Positions 1 through 7,712 of a DNA stretch of 64,000 nt are shown here, in pieces (position 1 is the first letter of the stretch; each line of letters starts with the position of its first letter). The translations under genes and the position numbers were made by a program. Source of the DNA: Mycobacterium palustre (lineage in GTDB: Bacteria > Actinomycetota > Actinomycetes > Mycobacteriales > Mycobacteriaceae); assembly GCF_002101785.1 (NCBI RefSeq), contig NZ_LQPJ01000130.1, positions 62,001 to 126,000 of the forward strand. The letters are read 5' to 3'. The notes under the pieces were generated by a model that was not told the origin of the DNA, did no database searches, and saw only the letters and a program-made list of their open reading frames with translations.

Positions 1-398
1 GCGTAGACGCCGCGCGCGTCGGTGTCGTCGCTGGGCTCGTAGGGCCGCGGGTCGGCACCGGCGAAGTCGCCGCTGAAGACGAAGTCGGTGGAGACGTGGA
101 TCAGCCGGGCGTTGGCGCGGGCGCAGGCGCGGGCGAGGTGCCGCGGGCCCTCGGCGTTGACCGCGTAGGCGGCCGCCTCGTCGCTCTCGGCGCCGTCGAC
201 GTTGGTGTATGCCGCGCAGTTGATCACCACGTCGCCGGCTTCGACGACGCGCTCGGCCGCGGCGGGGTCGGTGATGTCCCACTGCGACGACGTCAGCGCC
301 AGGACGTCGCGGCCCCGACCCGCGGCCAGCCGCGCCAGACACCCGCCCAATTGCCCCCCGGCGCCCGCGATCACGAGTCGTTCTGACCTGCCCGACAT
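1..398 (-). CDS. rmlD: dTDP-4-dehydrorhamnose reductase, partial (N-terminal 132 residues)
   Basis: Last step of dTDP-L-rhamnose synthesis, the sugar that links arabinogalactan to peptidoglycan in mycobacteria. The gene runs off the left edge, so only the N-terminal half is present. A Rossmann nucleotide-binding motif (AGAGGQLG) lies at about residues 11-18, followed by the NCAAYTNVDGAE and STDFVFSG stretches typical of RmlD. The last complete codon (positions 3-5) encodes the tyrosine that begins the expected catalytic YxxxK. I chose the ATG at 398 because MSGRSERLVI aligns with the M. tuberculosis start; an in-frame ATG at 404 is an alternative. It is divergent from the LCP gene. Confidence 0.9.
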   Translation of the reverse strand, partial: MSGRSERLVIAGAGGQLGGCLARLAAGRGRDVLALTSSQWDITDPAAAERVVEAGDVVINCAAYTNVDGAESDEAAAYAVNAEGPRHLARACARANARLIHVSTDFVFSGDFAGADPRPYEPSDDTDARGVY

Positions 399-476
399 GC
401 CCATGAGTTTGGCACGGCCCGGGCGCGCCGCCGCCGGCTACCCGAGAAGCGGCTGTGTCGCAAGTAGTCTGTTGTG

Positions 477-1958
477 ATGCCTGTGCAGCGTGTGATTCGT
501 GTGATTGCCACTGTGCTGACCGTCGCGGTCGTGTTCGGCACCGGGATCGCGTGGAGCAACGTCCGCTCGTTCGAGGACGGCATCTTCCACATGTCCGCAC
601 CGTCGCTGGGCAAGGGCGGCGACGACGGCGCGATCGACATCCTGCTGGTCGGCCTGGACAGCCGCACCGACGCGCACGGCAACCCGCTGTCGGCCGAGGA
701 GCTGGCCACCCTGAGGGCCGGCGACGAGGAAGCGACCAACACCGACACGATCATCCTGATCCGGATCCCCAACAACGGGCGGTCGGCGACGGCGATCTCG
801 ATCCCGCGGGACTCCTACGTCGCGGCCCCGGGCCTGGGCAAGACCAAGATCAACGGCGTCTACGGGCAGACCCGCGAGGCCAAGCGCGCCAGCCTGGTCA
901 AGGCCGGCGCGTCCGCGCAGGAGGCGGCGGCGCAGGGCACCGAGGCCGGCCGCGAGGCCCTGATCAAGACCGTCGCCGACCTCACCGGCGTCACCGTCGA
1001 CCACTACGCCGAGATCGGGCTGCTGGGCTTCGCGCTGATCACCGACGCGCTCGGCGGCGTCGACGTCTGCCTCAAAGAGCCGGTGTACGAACCACTTTCG
1101 GGTGCCGACTTTCCGGCGGGCCCGCAACGGCTCGACGGCCCGGAGGCGCTCAGCTTCGTCCGGCAGCGCCACGAGCTGCCGCGCGGCGACCTGGACCGGG
1201 TGGTGCGCCAGCAGGCGGTGATGGCGTCGCTGGCCCACCGCGTCATCTCCGGGCACACGCTGTCCAGCCCGGCCACGGTCAAGCGGCTGGAGGCCGCCGT
1301 GCAGCGGTCGGTGGTGATCTCCTCCGGCTGGGACGTCATGGATTTCGTGCAGCAGATGCAGAAGCTGGCCGGCGGCAACATCGCCTTCGCCACGATCCCG
1401 GTGCTCGACGGCGCCGGCTGGAGCGACGACGGGATGCAGAGCGTGGTGCGGGTGGACCCGCACCAGGTCGCCGACTGGGTCGGCAGCCTGCTGCACGAAC
1501 AGGAGCAGGGCAAGACCGAGGAGCTGGCCTACACGCCGGCCAAGACCACCGCCAGCGTCGTCAACGACACCGACATCAACGGGCTGGCGGCCGCGGTGTC
1601 GGATGTGTTGAGCGCCAAGGGCTTCACCACCGGCGGCATCGGCAACAACGAGGGCGGCCACGTCAAGGCCAGCCAGGTGCGCGCCGCCAAGACCGACGAC
1701 CTGGGCGCGCAGCAGGTCGCCAAGGAGCTCGGCGGGCTGCCCGTCGTCGCCGACCCGTCGCTGGCGCCCGGCTCCGTGCGGGTGGTGCTGGCCAACGACT
1801 ACACCGGCCCGGGCTCGGGCCTCTCCGGCGACCGCACGGTGTTGCCCGGGCGGGTGTCCAACGCCGGAGCGTCTCCGGGACAGGGGGCCGACCCCAACGT
1901 TCCGCCGCCGTCGCCGATCCTGACCGCCGGCTCCGACAAGCCGGAGTGCATCAACTGA
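477..1958 (+). CDS. lcp1: LytR-CpsA-Psr (LCP) family protein, Lcp1/Rv3267 type
   Basis: LCP enzymes transfer a polyprenyl-phosphate-linked polymer to peptidoglycan; in M. tuberculosis the Rv3267 product joins arabinogalactan to peptidoglycan. The 493-residue protein has one N-terminal membrane segment (about residues 8-25) and then an extracytoplasmic LCP domain. GLDSRTD is at about 59-65 and IPRDSYV at about 109-115, followed by KING; these carry the expected lipid-phosphate-binding acidic and arginine residues. A LytR_C-like C-terminal domain begins near residue 360. ATG 477 is preferred over the adjacent GTG 474. The stop overlaps the next gene. Neighbouring rmlD makes the rhamnose linker of the same polymer. 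Confidence 0.9.
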   Translation: MPVQRVIRVIATVLTVAVVFGTGIAWSNVRSFEDGIFHMSAPSLGKGGDDGAIDILLVGLDSRTDAHGNPLSAEELATLRAGDEEATNTDTIILIRIPNNGRSATAISIPRDSYVAAPGLGKTKINGVYGQTREAKRASLVKAGASAQEAAAQGTEAGREALIKTVADLTGVTVDHYAEIGLLGFALITDALGGVDVCLKEPVYEPLSGADFPAGPQRLDGPEALSFVRQRHELPRGDLDRVVRQQAVMASLAHRVISGHTLSSPATVKRLEAAVQRSVVISSGWDVMDFVQQMQKLAGGNIAFATIPVLDGAGWSDDGMQSVVRVDPHQVADWVGSLLHEQEQGKTEELAYTPAKTTASVVNDTDINGLAAAVSDVLSAKGFTTGGIGNNEGGHVKASQVRAAKTDDLGAQQVAKELGGLPVVADPSLAPGSVRVVLANDYTGPGSGLSGDRTVLPGRVSNAGASPGQGADPNVPPPSPILTAGSDKPECIN

Positions 1959-2671
1959 GCACGCTGTCCGGGGCCATCCTGGATCCGATGCTGCGCGCGG
2001 ATCCGGTCGGGCCGCGCATCACCTACTACGACGATGCCACCGGCGAGCGCATCGAGCTGTCGGCGGTGACCCTGGCCAACTGGGCCGCCAAGACCGCCAA
2101 CCTGCTGCGCGACGAGCTGGGCGCGGGGCCGGCCAGCCGGGTCGCGATCCTGCTGCCGGCGCACTGGCAGACGGCGGCGGTGCTGTTCGGGGTGTGGTGG
2201 ATCGGGGCCGAGGCGGTGCTCGAACCGGGGACGGCGGCCGCCGCCGACCTGGCGCTGTGCACCGCCGAGCGCCTCGACGAGGCCGACGGGACGGGCGCCG
2301 CGGAGGTGGCCGTGCTGTCGCTGGACCCGTTCGGCCGGCCCGTCCCCGACCTGCCGATCGGCGTCACCGACTACGCCACCGCGGTGCGGGTCCATGGCGA
2401 CCAGGTCGTCCCCGAACGGCATCCGGGCCCGGCGCTGGCCGGGCGCTCGGCCGAGGAGATCCTGGCCGAGTGCCAAAGTGCGGCCGCCGCAAGGGGAATC
2501 ACGCCGGGTGACCAGGTGCTTTCCAGCGCGCCGTGGACCGACGCCGGCGCGCTGGTGGACGGCCTGCTGTCGATCTTGGCCGCCGGGGCGTCGCTGGTGC
2601 AGGTCGCCAACCCCGACCCCGCGTTGCTGCACCGAAGGATCGAGACCGAGAAGGTGACGCGGGTCCTGTAA
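1946..2671 (+). CDS. TIGR03089 family protein (Rv3268-like)
   Basis: 241-residue protein resembling the N-terminal part of AMP-binding acyl-CoA synthetases (for example TLANWAAKTANLLRDELG followed by VAILLPAHWQTA). It lacks the downstream adenylation motifs, so catalytic activity is doubtful and the function is unknown. The start is a choice: GTG 1946 overlaps the lcp1 3' end by 13 nt and gives MHQLSTLSG. A CTG at 1955 is the only nearer upstream option. It probably shares the lcp1 transcript. Confidence 0.75.
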   Translation: MHQLSTLSGAILDPMLRADPVGPRITYYDDATGERIELSAVTLANWAAKTANLLRDELGAGPASRVAILLPAHWQTAAVLFGVWWIGAEAVLEPGTAAAADLALCTAERLDEADGTGAAEVAVLSLDPFGRPVPDLPIGVTDYATAVRVHGDQVVPERHPGPALAGRSAEEILAECQSAAAARGITPGDQVLSSAPWTDAGALVDGLLSILAAGASLVQVANPDPALLHRRIETEKVTRVL

Positions 2672-2681
2672 GCGCGAATCC

Positions 2682-2713
2682 ATATTGATATCGCAATATT
2701 TCGATGTTAACGT
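2682..2713 (+). promoter_or_regulatory. Candidate metal-responsive promoter/operator of pacL1-ctpC
   Basis: A perfect inverted repeat, ATATTG-N6-CAATAT, covers 2682-2699 with GATATC at its centre. It overlaps TTGATA (2685-2690), which sits 17 nt before TAACGT (2708-2713), a plausible sigma-A promoter. A dyad on top of the -35/spacer is what an ArsR/SmtB-, MerR- or CueR-type regulator would use. The regulator is not identified in the window. Confidence 0.5.
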
Positions 2714-2751
2714 CGCTCTAACGCGCGGTGGCAACACGGAAGGTTTGGTCA

Positions 2752-3033
2752 ATGGCGGCGTACGGGCTCTTCGCTAAGGCGGCATCGACGGTGGTCACCG
2801 GCCTGGTCGGGGTGACGGCCTACGAAGTGGTGCGCAAGGCGCTGGCCAAGGCCCCGCTGCACGAGACCGCGGTGTCGGCGGCCGAGCTCGGGCTGCGCGG
2901 CACCCGCAAGGCCGAGGAGGCCGCCGAGTCCGCGCGGCTCAAGCTGGCCGACGTCATGGCCGAGGCCCGCGAACGCATCGGCGAGGAGGCGCCCACGCCG
3001 TCGATCGCCGACGCCCATCAACACGAGCACTGA
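2752..3033 (+). CDS. pacL1: DUF1490 protein, PacL1-like P-ATPase-associated metallochaperone
   Basis: 93-residue homologue of Rv3269. In M. tuberculosis PacL1 is a membrane-anchored partner that binds zinc and scaffolds the CtpC efflux pump. Visible features are an N-terminal hydrophobic segment (about residues 4-25), a helical charged middle rich in Ala/Glu/Arg (about 45-75), and a C-terminal DAHQHEH metal-binding tail. ATG 2752 follows a GGAAGG ribosome-binding site at about 2738. ctpC begins 15 nt after the stop, so the two are surely one operon. Confidence 0.85.
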   Translation: MAAYGLFAKAASTVVTGLVGVTAYEVVRKALAKAPLHETAVSAAELGLRGTRKAEEAAESARLKLADVMAEARERIGEEAPTPSIADAHQHEH

Positions 3034-3048
3034 CCCGAAGTCGCTGCT

Positions 3049-5175
3049 TTGCAAGTCATTTCGGACGCCGCCGGGCGCATGCGGGTCTCGGTCGACTGGG
3101 TGCGCGCCGACTCCCGCCGGGCGGTCGCGGTCGAAGAGGCCGTCGCCAAGCAGGACGGGGTGCGCGTGGTGCACGCCTACCCCCGGACCGGCTCCGTCGT
3201 CGTGTGGTACTCACCCCGGCGCTGCGACCGCGCCGCGGTGCTGGCGGCCATCGACGGCGCCGCGCGGGTCGCCGCCGAGCTGATCCCGGCCCGCGCCCCG
3301 CACTCGTCGGAGATCCGCAACGCCGACGTGCTCCGCATGGTCATCGGCGGCGCGGCGCTGGCGCTGCTGGGGGTGCGCCGCTACGCGTTCGCGCGGCCGC
3401 CGCTGCTGGGGCCGAGCGGCCGGTTGTTCGCCACCGGCGTCACCGTCTTCACCGGCTACCCGTTCCTGCGCGGGGCGCTGCGGTCGCTGCGCTCGGGGCG
3501 GGCCGGCACCGACGCTTTGGTCTCGGCGGCGACGGTGGCCAGCCTGGTGCTGCGGGAGAACGTCGTCGCGCTCACGGTGCTGTGGCTGCTCAACATCGGC
3601 GAGTACCTGCAGGACCTGACGCTGCGACGCACCCGGCGCGCCATCTCCGAGCTGTTGCGCGGCAGCCAGGACACGGCCTGGATCCGGCTCGACGACGGCA
3701 ACGAAGTCCAGGTGCCGATCGACACCGTGCAGATCGGCGATCAGGTGGTGGTGCACGACCACGTCGCGATCCCGGTGGACGGCGAGGTCGTCGACGGCGA
3801 GGCGATCGTCGACCAGTCCGCGATCACCGGCGAAACCCTGCCCGTCAGCGTGATGGTGGGCTCGCGCGTGCACGCCGGGTCGGTGGTGGTGCGCGGGCGG
3901 GTGGTGGTGCGGGCCGGCGCCGTGGGCAACCAGACCGCCATCGGGCGCATCATCGCCCGGGTCGAGGAGGCCCAGCACGACCGGGCGCCGATCCAGACGG
4001 TCGGCGAAACCTTTTCCCGCCGTTTCGTTCCCACGTCGTTTGTCGTTTCGGCCATCACCCTGGCGATCACCGGCGACGTCCGCCGGGCGATGACGATGCT
4101 GCTGATCGCGTGCCCCTGCGCGGTGGGTCTGGCCACCCCGACCGCGATCAGCGCCGCGATCGGCAACGGCGCGCGCCGCGGCATCCTGATCAAGGGCGGT
4201 TCGCACCTCGAACAGGCCGGCCGGGTCGACGCGATCGTCTTCGACAAGACCGGCACGCTGACCGTCGGGCGCCCGGTGGTCACCAATATCATTGCGCTGC
4301 ACAAGGACTGGGAGCCCGAACGGGTGCTGGCGTACGCGGCCAGCTCCGAGATCCACTCCCGCCACCCGCTGGCCGAGGCGGTGATCCGCTCCACCGAGGA
4401 GCGCCACATCAGCATCCCGCCGCACGAGGAGTGCGAGGTGCTGGTGGGCCTGGGCATGCGGACCTGGGCCGACGGCCGGACCCTGTTGCTGGGCAGCCCG
4501 TCGCTGCTGCGCGCCGAGAAGGTGAAAGTGTCCAAGAAGGCGTCGGAGTGGGTCGACAGGCTGCGCCGCCAGGCCGAGACGCCGCTGCTGCTGGCCGTCG
4601 ACGGCACGCTGGTGGGGTTGATCAGCCTGCGCGACGAGGTCCGGCCCGAAGCCGCCGAGGTGCTGAAGAAGTTGCGCGCCAACGGGATTCGCCGCATCGT
4701 GATGCTAACCGGCGACCATCCCGACATCGCCGAGGTGGTCGCCGGCGAGCTCGGGATCGACGAGTGGCGCGCCGAGGTGATGCCGGAGGACAAGCTCGAG
4801 CTGGTGCGCGAGCTGCAAAGCGACGGCTTCGTCGTCGGGATGGTCGGCGACGGCATCAACGACGCCCCGGCGCTGGCCGCCGCGGACATCGGGATCGCCA
4901 TGGGGCTGGCCGGGACCGACGTCGCCGTCGAGACCGCCGACGTGGCACTTGCCAACGACGACCTGCATCGCCTGCTCGACGTCCGCGACCTGGGCGCCCG
5001 CGCCGTCGACGTCATCCGGGAAAACTACGGCATGTCCATCGCCGTCAACGCCGCCGGGCTGATCATCGGCGCCGGCGGCGCGCTGTCCCCGGTGCTGGCC
5101 GCGATCCTGCACAACGCGTCGTCGGTTGCGGTGGTGGCCAACAGCTCCCGGCTGATCCGCTACCGCCTGGGCTGA
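3049..5175 (+). CDS. ctpC: P1B-type metal efflux ATPase CtpC
   Basis: 708-residue heavy-metal P-type ATPase. In M. tuberculosis CtpC exports zinc, and a manganese role has also been proposed. Catalytic features: AITGETLP actuator loop, CPC metal site at residues 355-357, DKTGT with phosphorylated Asp399, an HP motif in SRHPLAEA, and GDGINDAP from residue 600. There is no CxxC heavy-metal domain at the N terminus, consistent with metal delivery by PacL1 upstream. The only usable start between the upstream stop and the conserved sequence is TTG 3049. The next feature downstream is a cobalamin riboswitch serving a separate unit. Confidence 0.93.
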   Translation: MQVISDAAGRMRVSVDWVRADSRRAVAVEEAVAKQDGVRVVHAYPRTGSVVVWYSPRRCDRAAVLAAIDGAARVAAELIPARAPHSSEIRNADVLRMVIGGAALALLGVRRYAFARPPLLGPSGRLFATGVTVFTGYPFLRGALRSLRSGRAGTDALVSAATVASLVLRENVVALTVLWLLNIGEYLQDLTLRRTRRAISELLRGSQDTAWIRLDDGNEVQVPIDTVQIGDQVVVHDHVAIPVDGEVVDGEAIVDQSAITGETLPVSVMVGSRVHAGSVVVRGRVVVRAGAVGNQTAIGRIIARVEEAQHDRAPIQTVGETFSRRFVPTSFVVSAITLAITGDVRRAMTMLLIACPCAVGLATPTAISAAIGNGARRGILIKGGSHLEQAGRVDAIVFDKTGTLTVGRPVVTNIIALHKDWEPERVLAYAASSEIHSRHPLAEAVIRSTEERHISIPPHEECEVLVGLGMRTWADGRTLLLGSPSLLRAEKVKVSKKASEWVDRLRRQAETPLLLAVDGTLVGLISLRDEVRPEAAEVLKKLRANGIRRIVMLTGDHPDIAEVVAGELGIDEWRAEVMPEDKLELVRELQSDGFVVGMVGDGINDAPALAAADIGIAMGLAGTDVAVETADVALANDDLHRLLDVRDLGARAVDVIRENYGMSIAVNAAGLIIGAGGALSPVLAAILHNASSVAVVANSSRLIRYRLG

Positions 5176-5184
5176 AAGCCGTGC

Positions 5185-5340
5185 GACAATACCGCTCGTA
5201 AGGCGATGACGATGCAGGAAGCCGGTGCGAATCCGGCGCGGTCCCGCCACTGTCATCGGGGAGCGACCCTCACTAGCCACGGCTCGTCAGAGTTGGAAGG
5301 CGAGGCGAGCAGCGATCCGAGAGCCAGGACACTCGCGTCG
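5185..5340 (+). ncRNA. Cobalamin (B12) riboswitch
   Basis: The conserved adenosylcobalamin aptamer core is readable: GGTGCGAATCC (5224-5234), GGTCCCGCCACTGT ending at 5253 (contains the B12 box), GCCAC near 5277, GGAAGGC near 5296, and AGCCAGGA (5322-5329). Paired arms surround these in the usual order. It lies between the ctpC stop and a PPE gene, reading toward the PPE. Two short hairpins follow it. Boundaries are approximate. Confidence 0.9.
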
Positions 5341-5378
5341 TCGCATCCTGCGACCCGGGGCGGTGTACCCCGAGAGAG
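5340..5378 (+). promoter_or_regulatory. Riboswitch expression platform: tandem hairpins and leader-ORF ribosome-binding site
   Basis: A perfect 6-bp stem, GTCGCA/TGCGAC with a TCC loop (5340-5354), is followed by CGGGG/CCCCG with a 7-nt loop (5356-5372). The purine run GAGAGAG (5372-5378) abuts the second stem and sits 9 nt before the ATG of the leader ORF. Ligand-dependent refolding could therefore hide or expose this site. No uridine run follows, so intrinsic termination is not obvious. The switching model is inference. Confidence 0.5.
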
Positions 5379-5387
5379 CTGGCCCCC

Positions 5388-5447
5388 ATGCCACGTCCGT
5401 CCTGGCATCGCGCCGCCCCGGCGCCCGAACCGACCCACGCATCGTGA
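5388..5447 (+). CDS. 19-residue leader ORF (uORF) between B12 riboswitch and PPE2
   Basis: ATG 5388 has a GAGAGAG ribosome-binding site and encodes MPRPSWHRAAPAPEPTHAS. Its TGA (5445-5447) overlaps the GTG start of the PPE gene (5444-5446) in a GTGA junction. The PPE start has no convincing ribosome-binding site of its own, so translation of the PPE probably depends on coupling to this ORF. A comparable riboswitch/uORF arrangement is described for mycobacterial B12 riboswitches. The peptide itself need not have a function. Confidence 0.55.
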   Translation: MPRPSWHRAAPAPEPTHAS

Positions 5448-6574
5448 CCGCGCCGATCTGGATGGCGTCGCCGCCGGAGGTGCATTCGGCGCTGCTGAGC
5501 GCCGGCCCCGGGCCGGGCGCGCTGCTGGCCGCCGCGGCGGCGTGGCGGTCGCTGGGCACCGAATACGCCGCGGCGGCCCACGAACTCGGGGAGCTGCTGG
5601 CGGCGGCGCGGGCGGGGTCGTGGGACGGCCCGACCGCCGACGCCTACGTGGCCGCCCACGCCCCGCACCTCGCGTGGCTGGAGCAGGCCGGCGCCAACAG
5701 CGCCGCGACGGCCGCCCAGCACGAGACCGCCGCGGGCGCCTACACCGCAGCGCTGGCCGCGATGCCGACCCTGGCGGAGCTGGCGGCCAACCACGCCACG
5801 CACGCGGTGCTCGTCGCGACGAATTTCTTTGGCGTCAACGCGATCCCGATCGCGCTCAACGAGGCCGACTACGCGCGTACGTGGATCCAGGCCGCCACGG
5901 TGATGAGCACCTACCAAAGCGTCGCCACGGCGGCGGTGACGGCCGCACCGCAGACGACCACGGCGCCGCAGATCATGAGGGCCGCGGCCGCCGAGTTGCC
6001 CCCCGACCGGCAGAACGACATCTTGGATTGGTTGCAGCGCAACGGGTTTACCGACTTCTACTACACCTACCTGCAGCCGCTGATCGACTCGGTGGCCAAC
6101 GACCCGTTCTTCGCGGCGCTGTTATCGGGGTTCGACCCCTGGCTGCCCCTGGTCGGCAATCCCCTGAGCTTCCTCAGCCCCTTCAACATCGCGTTCGCCC
6201 TCGGCTACCCGATGGATTTCGCTTCGTATTCCCTGTTCCTCTCGGAGACCTTCGGGTTCATCTCGTTGGATGTCACCGCGGCGTTCGCCTCGGGCAACCC
6301 CACGATCATCGGCTGGACCCTGGTGTTCGTCACCGTCGAAGCCATCGGCACCGTCATCACCGACACCATCGCCCTGCTCAAGACGTTGCTGGAACAAAAC
6401 ATTGCGCTGCTCGTGGTCATGCTGCCGCTGATCACCGCGTCCCTGGCGCCGCTGGCCGCCATCCCCGCGACGCTGGGCGGCCTGTCCGGCCTGGCCGGCA
6501 TCAAGGGCCTGATCATCGCGGTGCCCCCGGCGCCGCCGGCCAGCATGCCGCCAGTGGTGGCGGCGCGGCACTGA
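5444..6574 (+). CDS. PPE family protein, PPE2 (Rv0256c) homologue, truncated by frameshift
   Basis: 376 residues. The N terminus MTAPIWMASPPEVHSALLS, and the later FFGVNAIPIALNEADY, SGFDPWLPLVGNPL and EAIGTVITDTIALLKTLLEQ, match M. tuberculosis PPE2 closely. The PPE domain spans about residues 8-165, followed by hydrophobic segments. In M. tuberculosis PPE2 is also preceded by a B12 riboswitch but lies beside cobQ1/cobU; here it follows ctpC. The frame ends in a TGA at 6572, whereas the conserved PPE2 C terminus continues downstream in another frame, so the product lacks its tail. GTG 5444 is chosen from the conserved start and the leader-ORF overlap. Confidence 0.8.
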   Translation: MTAPIWMASPPEVHSALLSAGPGPGALLAAAAAWRSLGTEYAAAAHELGELLAAARAGSWDGPTADAYVAAHAPHLAWLEQAGANSAATAAQHETAAGAYTAALAAMPTLAELAANHATHAVLVATNFFGVNAIPIALNEADYARTWIQAATVMSTYQSVATAAVTAAPQTTTAPQIMRAAAAELPPDRQNDILDWLQRNGFTDFYYTYLQPLIDSVANDPFFAALLSGFDPWLPLVGNPLSFLSPFNIAFALGYPMDFASYSLFLSETFGFISLDVTAAFASGNPTIIGWTLVFVTVEAIGTVITDTIALLKTLLEQNIALLVVMLPLITASLAPLAAIPATLGGLSGLAGIKGLIIAVPPAPPASMPPVVAARH

Positions 6575-6939
6575 CCGCGGGCATGGGCGGCCACGCCTAC
6601 CTGGTCGGCGCCCTGGGCGCGGACGCCCGCAGGGCGGCGGCCGCCGGCGCCCGCAAGCCGGCGGCGGAACCGGACGGCGCCGACGCCGCGGCGGTCGCGG
6701 CGGTGCCCGAGGAACGGGCCGCATCGCAGCGCCGCCGCCGGGCCAAGGTCACCCAGCTGGGCCGCGGCTACGAATACATGGACCTCGGAACCGAGCCCGC
6801 CCCCTCGGACAGCGGCGCGGGAGCCCCGGGCTTCGCCGGGACCGCGGCGAGGGACGGGGCCGGGACCGCGGCGGGGCTGACGACGCTGGCGACGCGCCTA
6901 CCGATGATGCCCGGCACGTGGGAAGCCGACCCGGACTGA
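6575..6939 (+). pseudogene. Out-of-frame C-terminal part of the PPE2 homologue (PPE-PPW tail)
   Basis: Shifted by one base (equivalent to a 1-nt deletion) relative to the upstream PPE frame, this stretch encodes HAYLVGAL, then QRRRRAKVTQLGRGYEYMDL, GFAGT and PMMPGTW. GFxGT and PxxPxxW are the diagnostic PPE-PPW motifs. The RRRRAK cluster corresponds to the basic nuclear-localisation-like region of M. tuberculosis PPE2. The break lies in the proline/alanine linker at roughly 6540-6580. No ribosome-binding site or convincing start is seen, so this is probably not expressed unless the shift is a sequencing error or is recoded. Confidence 0.75.
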
Positions 6940-6949
6940 CCGCCGCGCG

Positions 6950-7609
6950 TCAGCAGCCGCAGGCGTGGCCGCGCCAGGCGTGGATCCCCTCCCACACCGC
7001 GATGCCGGCAATCCCCAGCCCGATCGCCGGGTCGACCCACCAGCCGCCGGCCCAAACGGCCGTGACGGCAAGGCCACCCAGCACCGCGGCGGCCTGCGCG
7101 GCGCACAGGTAGTTCTGGTTGCCCGCGCCCTCGGTGGCCTCCGAGCCCAGCCGCTTCCCGAGCACGCGGTCGGCCCGGCCGAGGATCGGCATCGCCACCA
7201 GGGCGAGCGCCGTCAAGCCGATGCCGATCACCGAGGTCTCGGCGCGGTGCCCGTCCGCCAGGCCACGGGCGGATTCGGCGGCGATGTACGGGGCCGTCAG
7301 CCAAAAGGACACCGCCACACCGCGCTGGGCGCGCCGCTCGGCCGTCTCGGACAGGGTGCGGGAGCCGGAAAAGCGCCACACCACCATCCCGCTGCCCAGC
7401 GCCTCGGCCCCGCCGCCCAGCGCCCATCCGGTCAGCGCGACGGACCCGACCGCCAGCCCCTGCCACAGCCCGACGGCGCCCTCGACGAGCACCACTGTCA
7501 GGCTGACCCAGGCCAGCCGCCGCGCCCACTGCGCGCTTCGCCGCCAGCCCGCGTCCCTCGCAACCGCCGTTCGGCGCGGCGGCCCGACGGTCGGCGTCAT
7601 CGTCTGCAT
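6950..7609 (-). CDS. CDF-like multi-pass membrane protein (Rv3271c-like)
   Basis: 219-residue integral membrane protein with five or six hydrophobic segments (about residues 30-50, 58-75, 100-118, 130-148, 168-190 and 195-210). The overall pattern is that of a cation-diffusion-facilitator membrane domain. The acidic metal-site residues are not clear, and the usual cytoplasmic C-terminal domain is absent, replaced by a short WRGHACGC tail. Metal transport is thus only a possibility. It converges on the PPE2 unit with 10 nt between stops. Start: ATG 7609. Confidence 0.7.
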   Translation of the reverse strand: MQTMTPTVGPPRRTAVARDAGWRRSAQWARRLAWVSLTVVLVEGAVGLWQGLAVGSVALTGWALGGGAEALGSGMVVWRFSGSRTLSETAERRAQRGVAVSFWLTAPYIAAESARGLADGHRAETSVIGIGLTALALVAMPILGRADRVLGKRLGSEATEGAGNQNYLCAAQAAAVLGGLAVTAVWAGGWWVDPAIGLGIAGIAVWEGIHAWRGHACGC

Positions 7610-7712
7610 CCGGCGATGCTAGCGGCGAGGTAGGCCGGCGGTCGGGATGCCGGACCGGACGGAAACCGTATCGTTATTGTTGCTAACCAGTCGAGGAGAG
7701 GGGACTGTTTCG

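Noticed and set aside
455..1945. Upstream extension of the TIGR03089-like frame across lcp1
   Set aside because: Arg-rich translation of lcp1 in another frame; the recognisable protein starts at about 1946.
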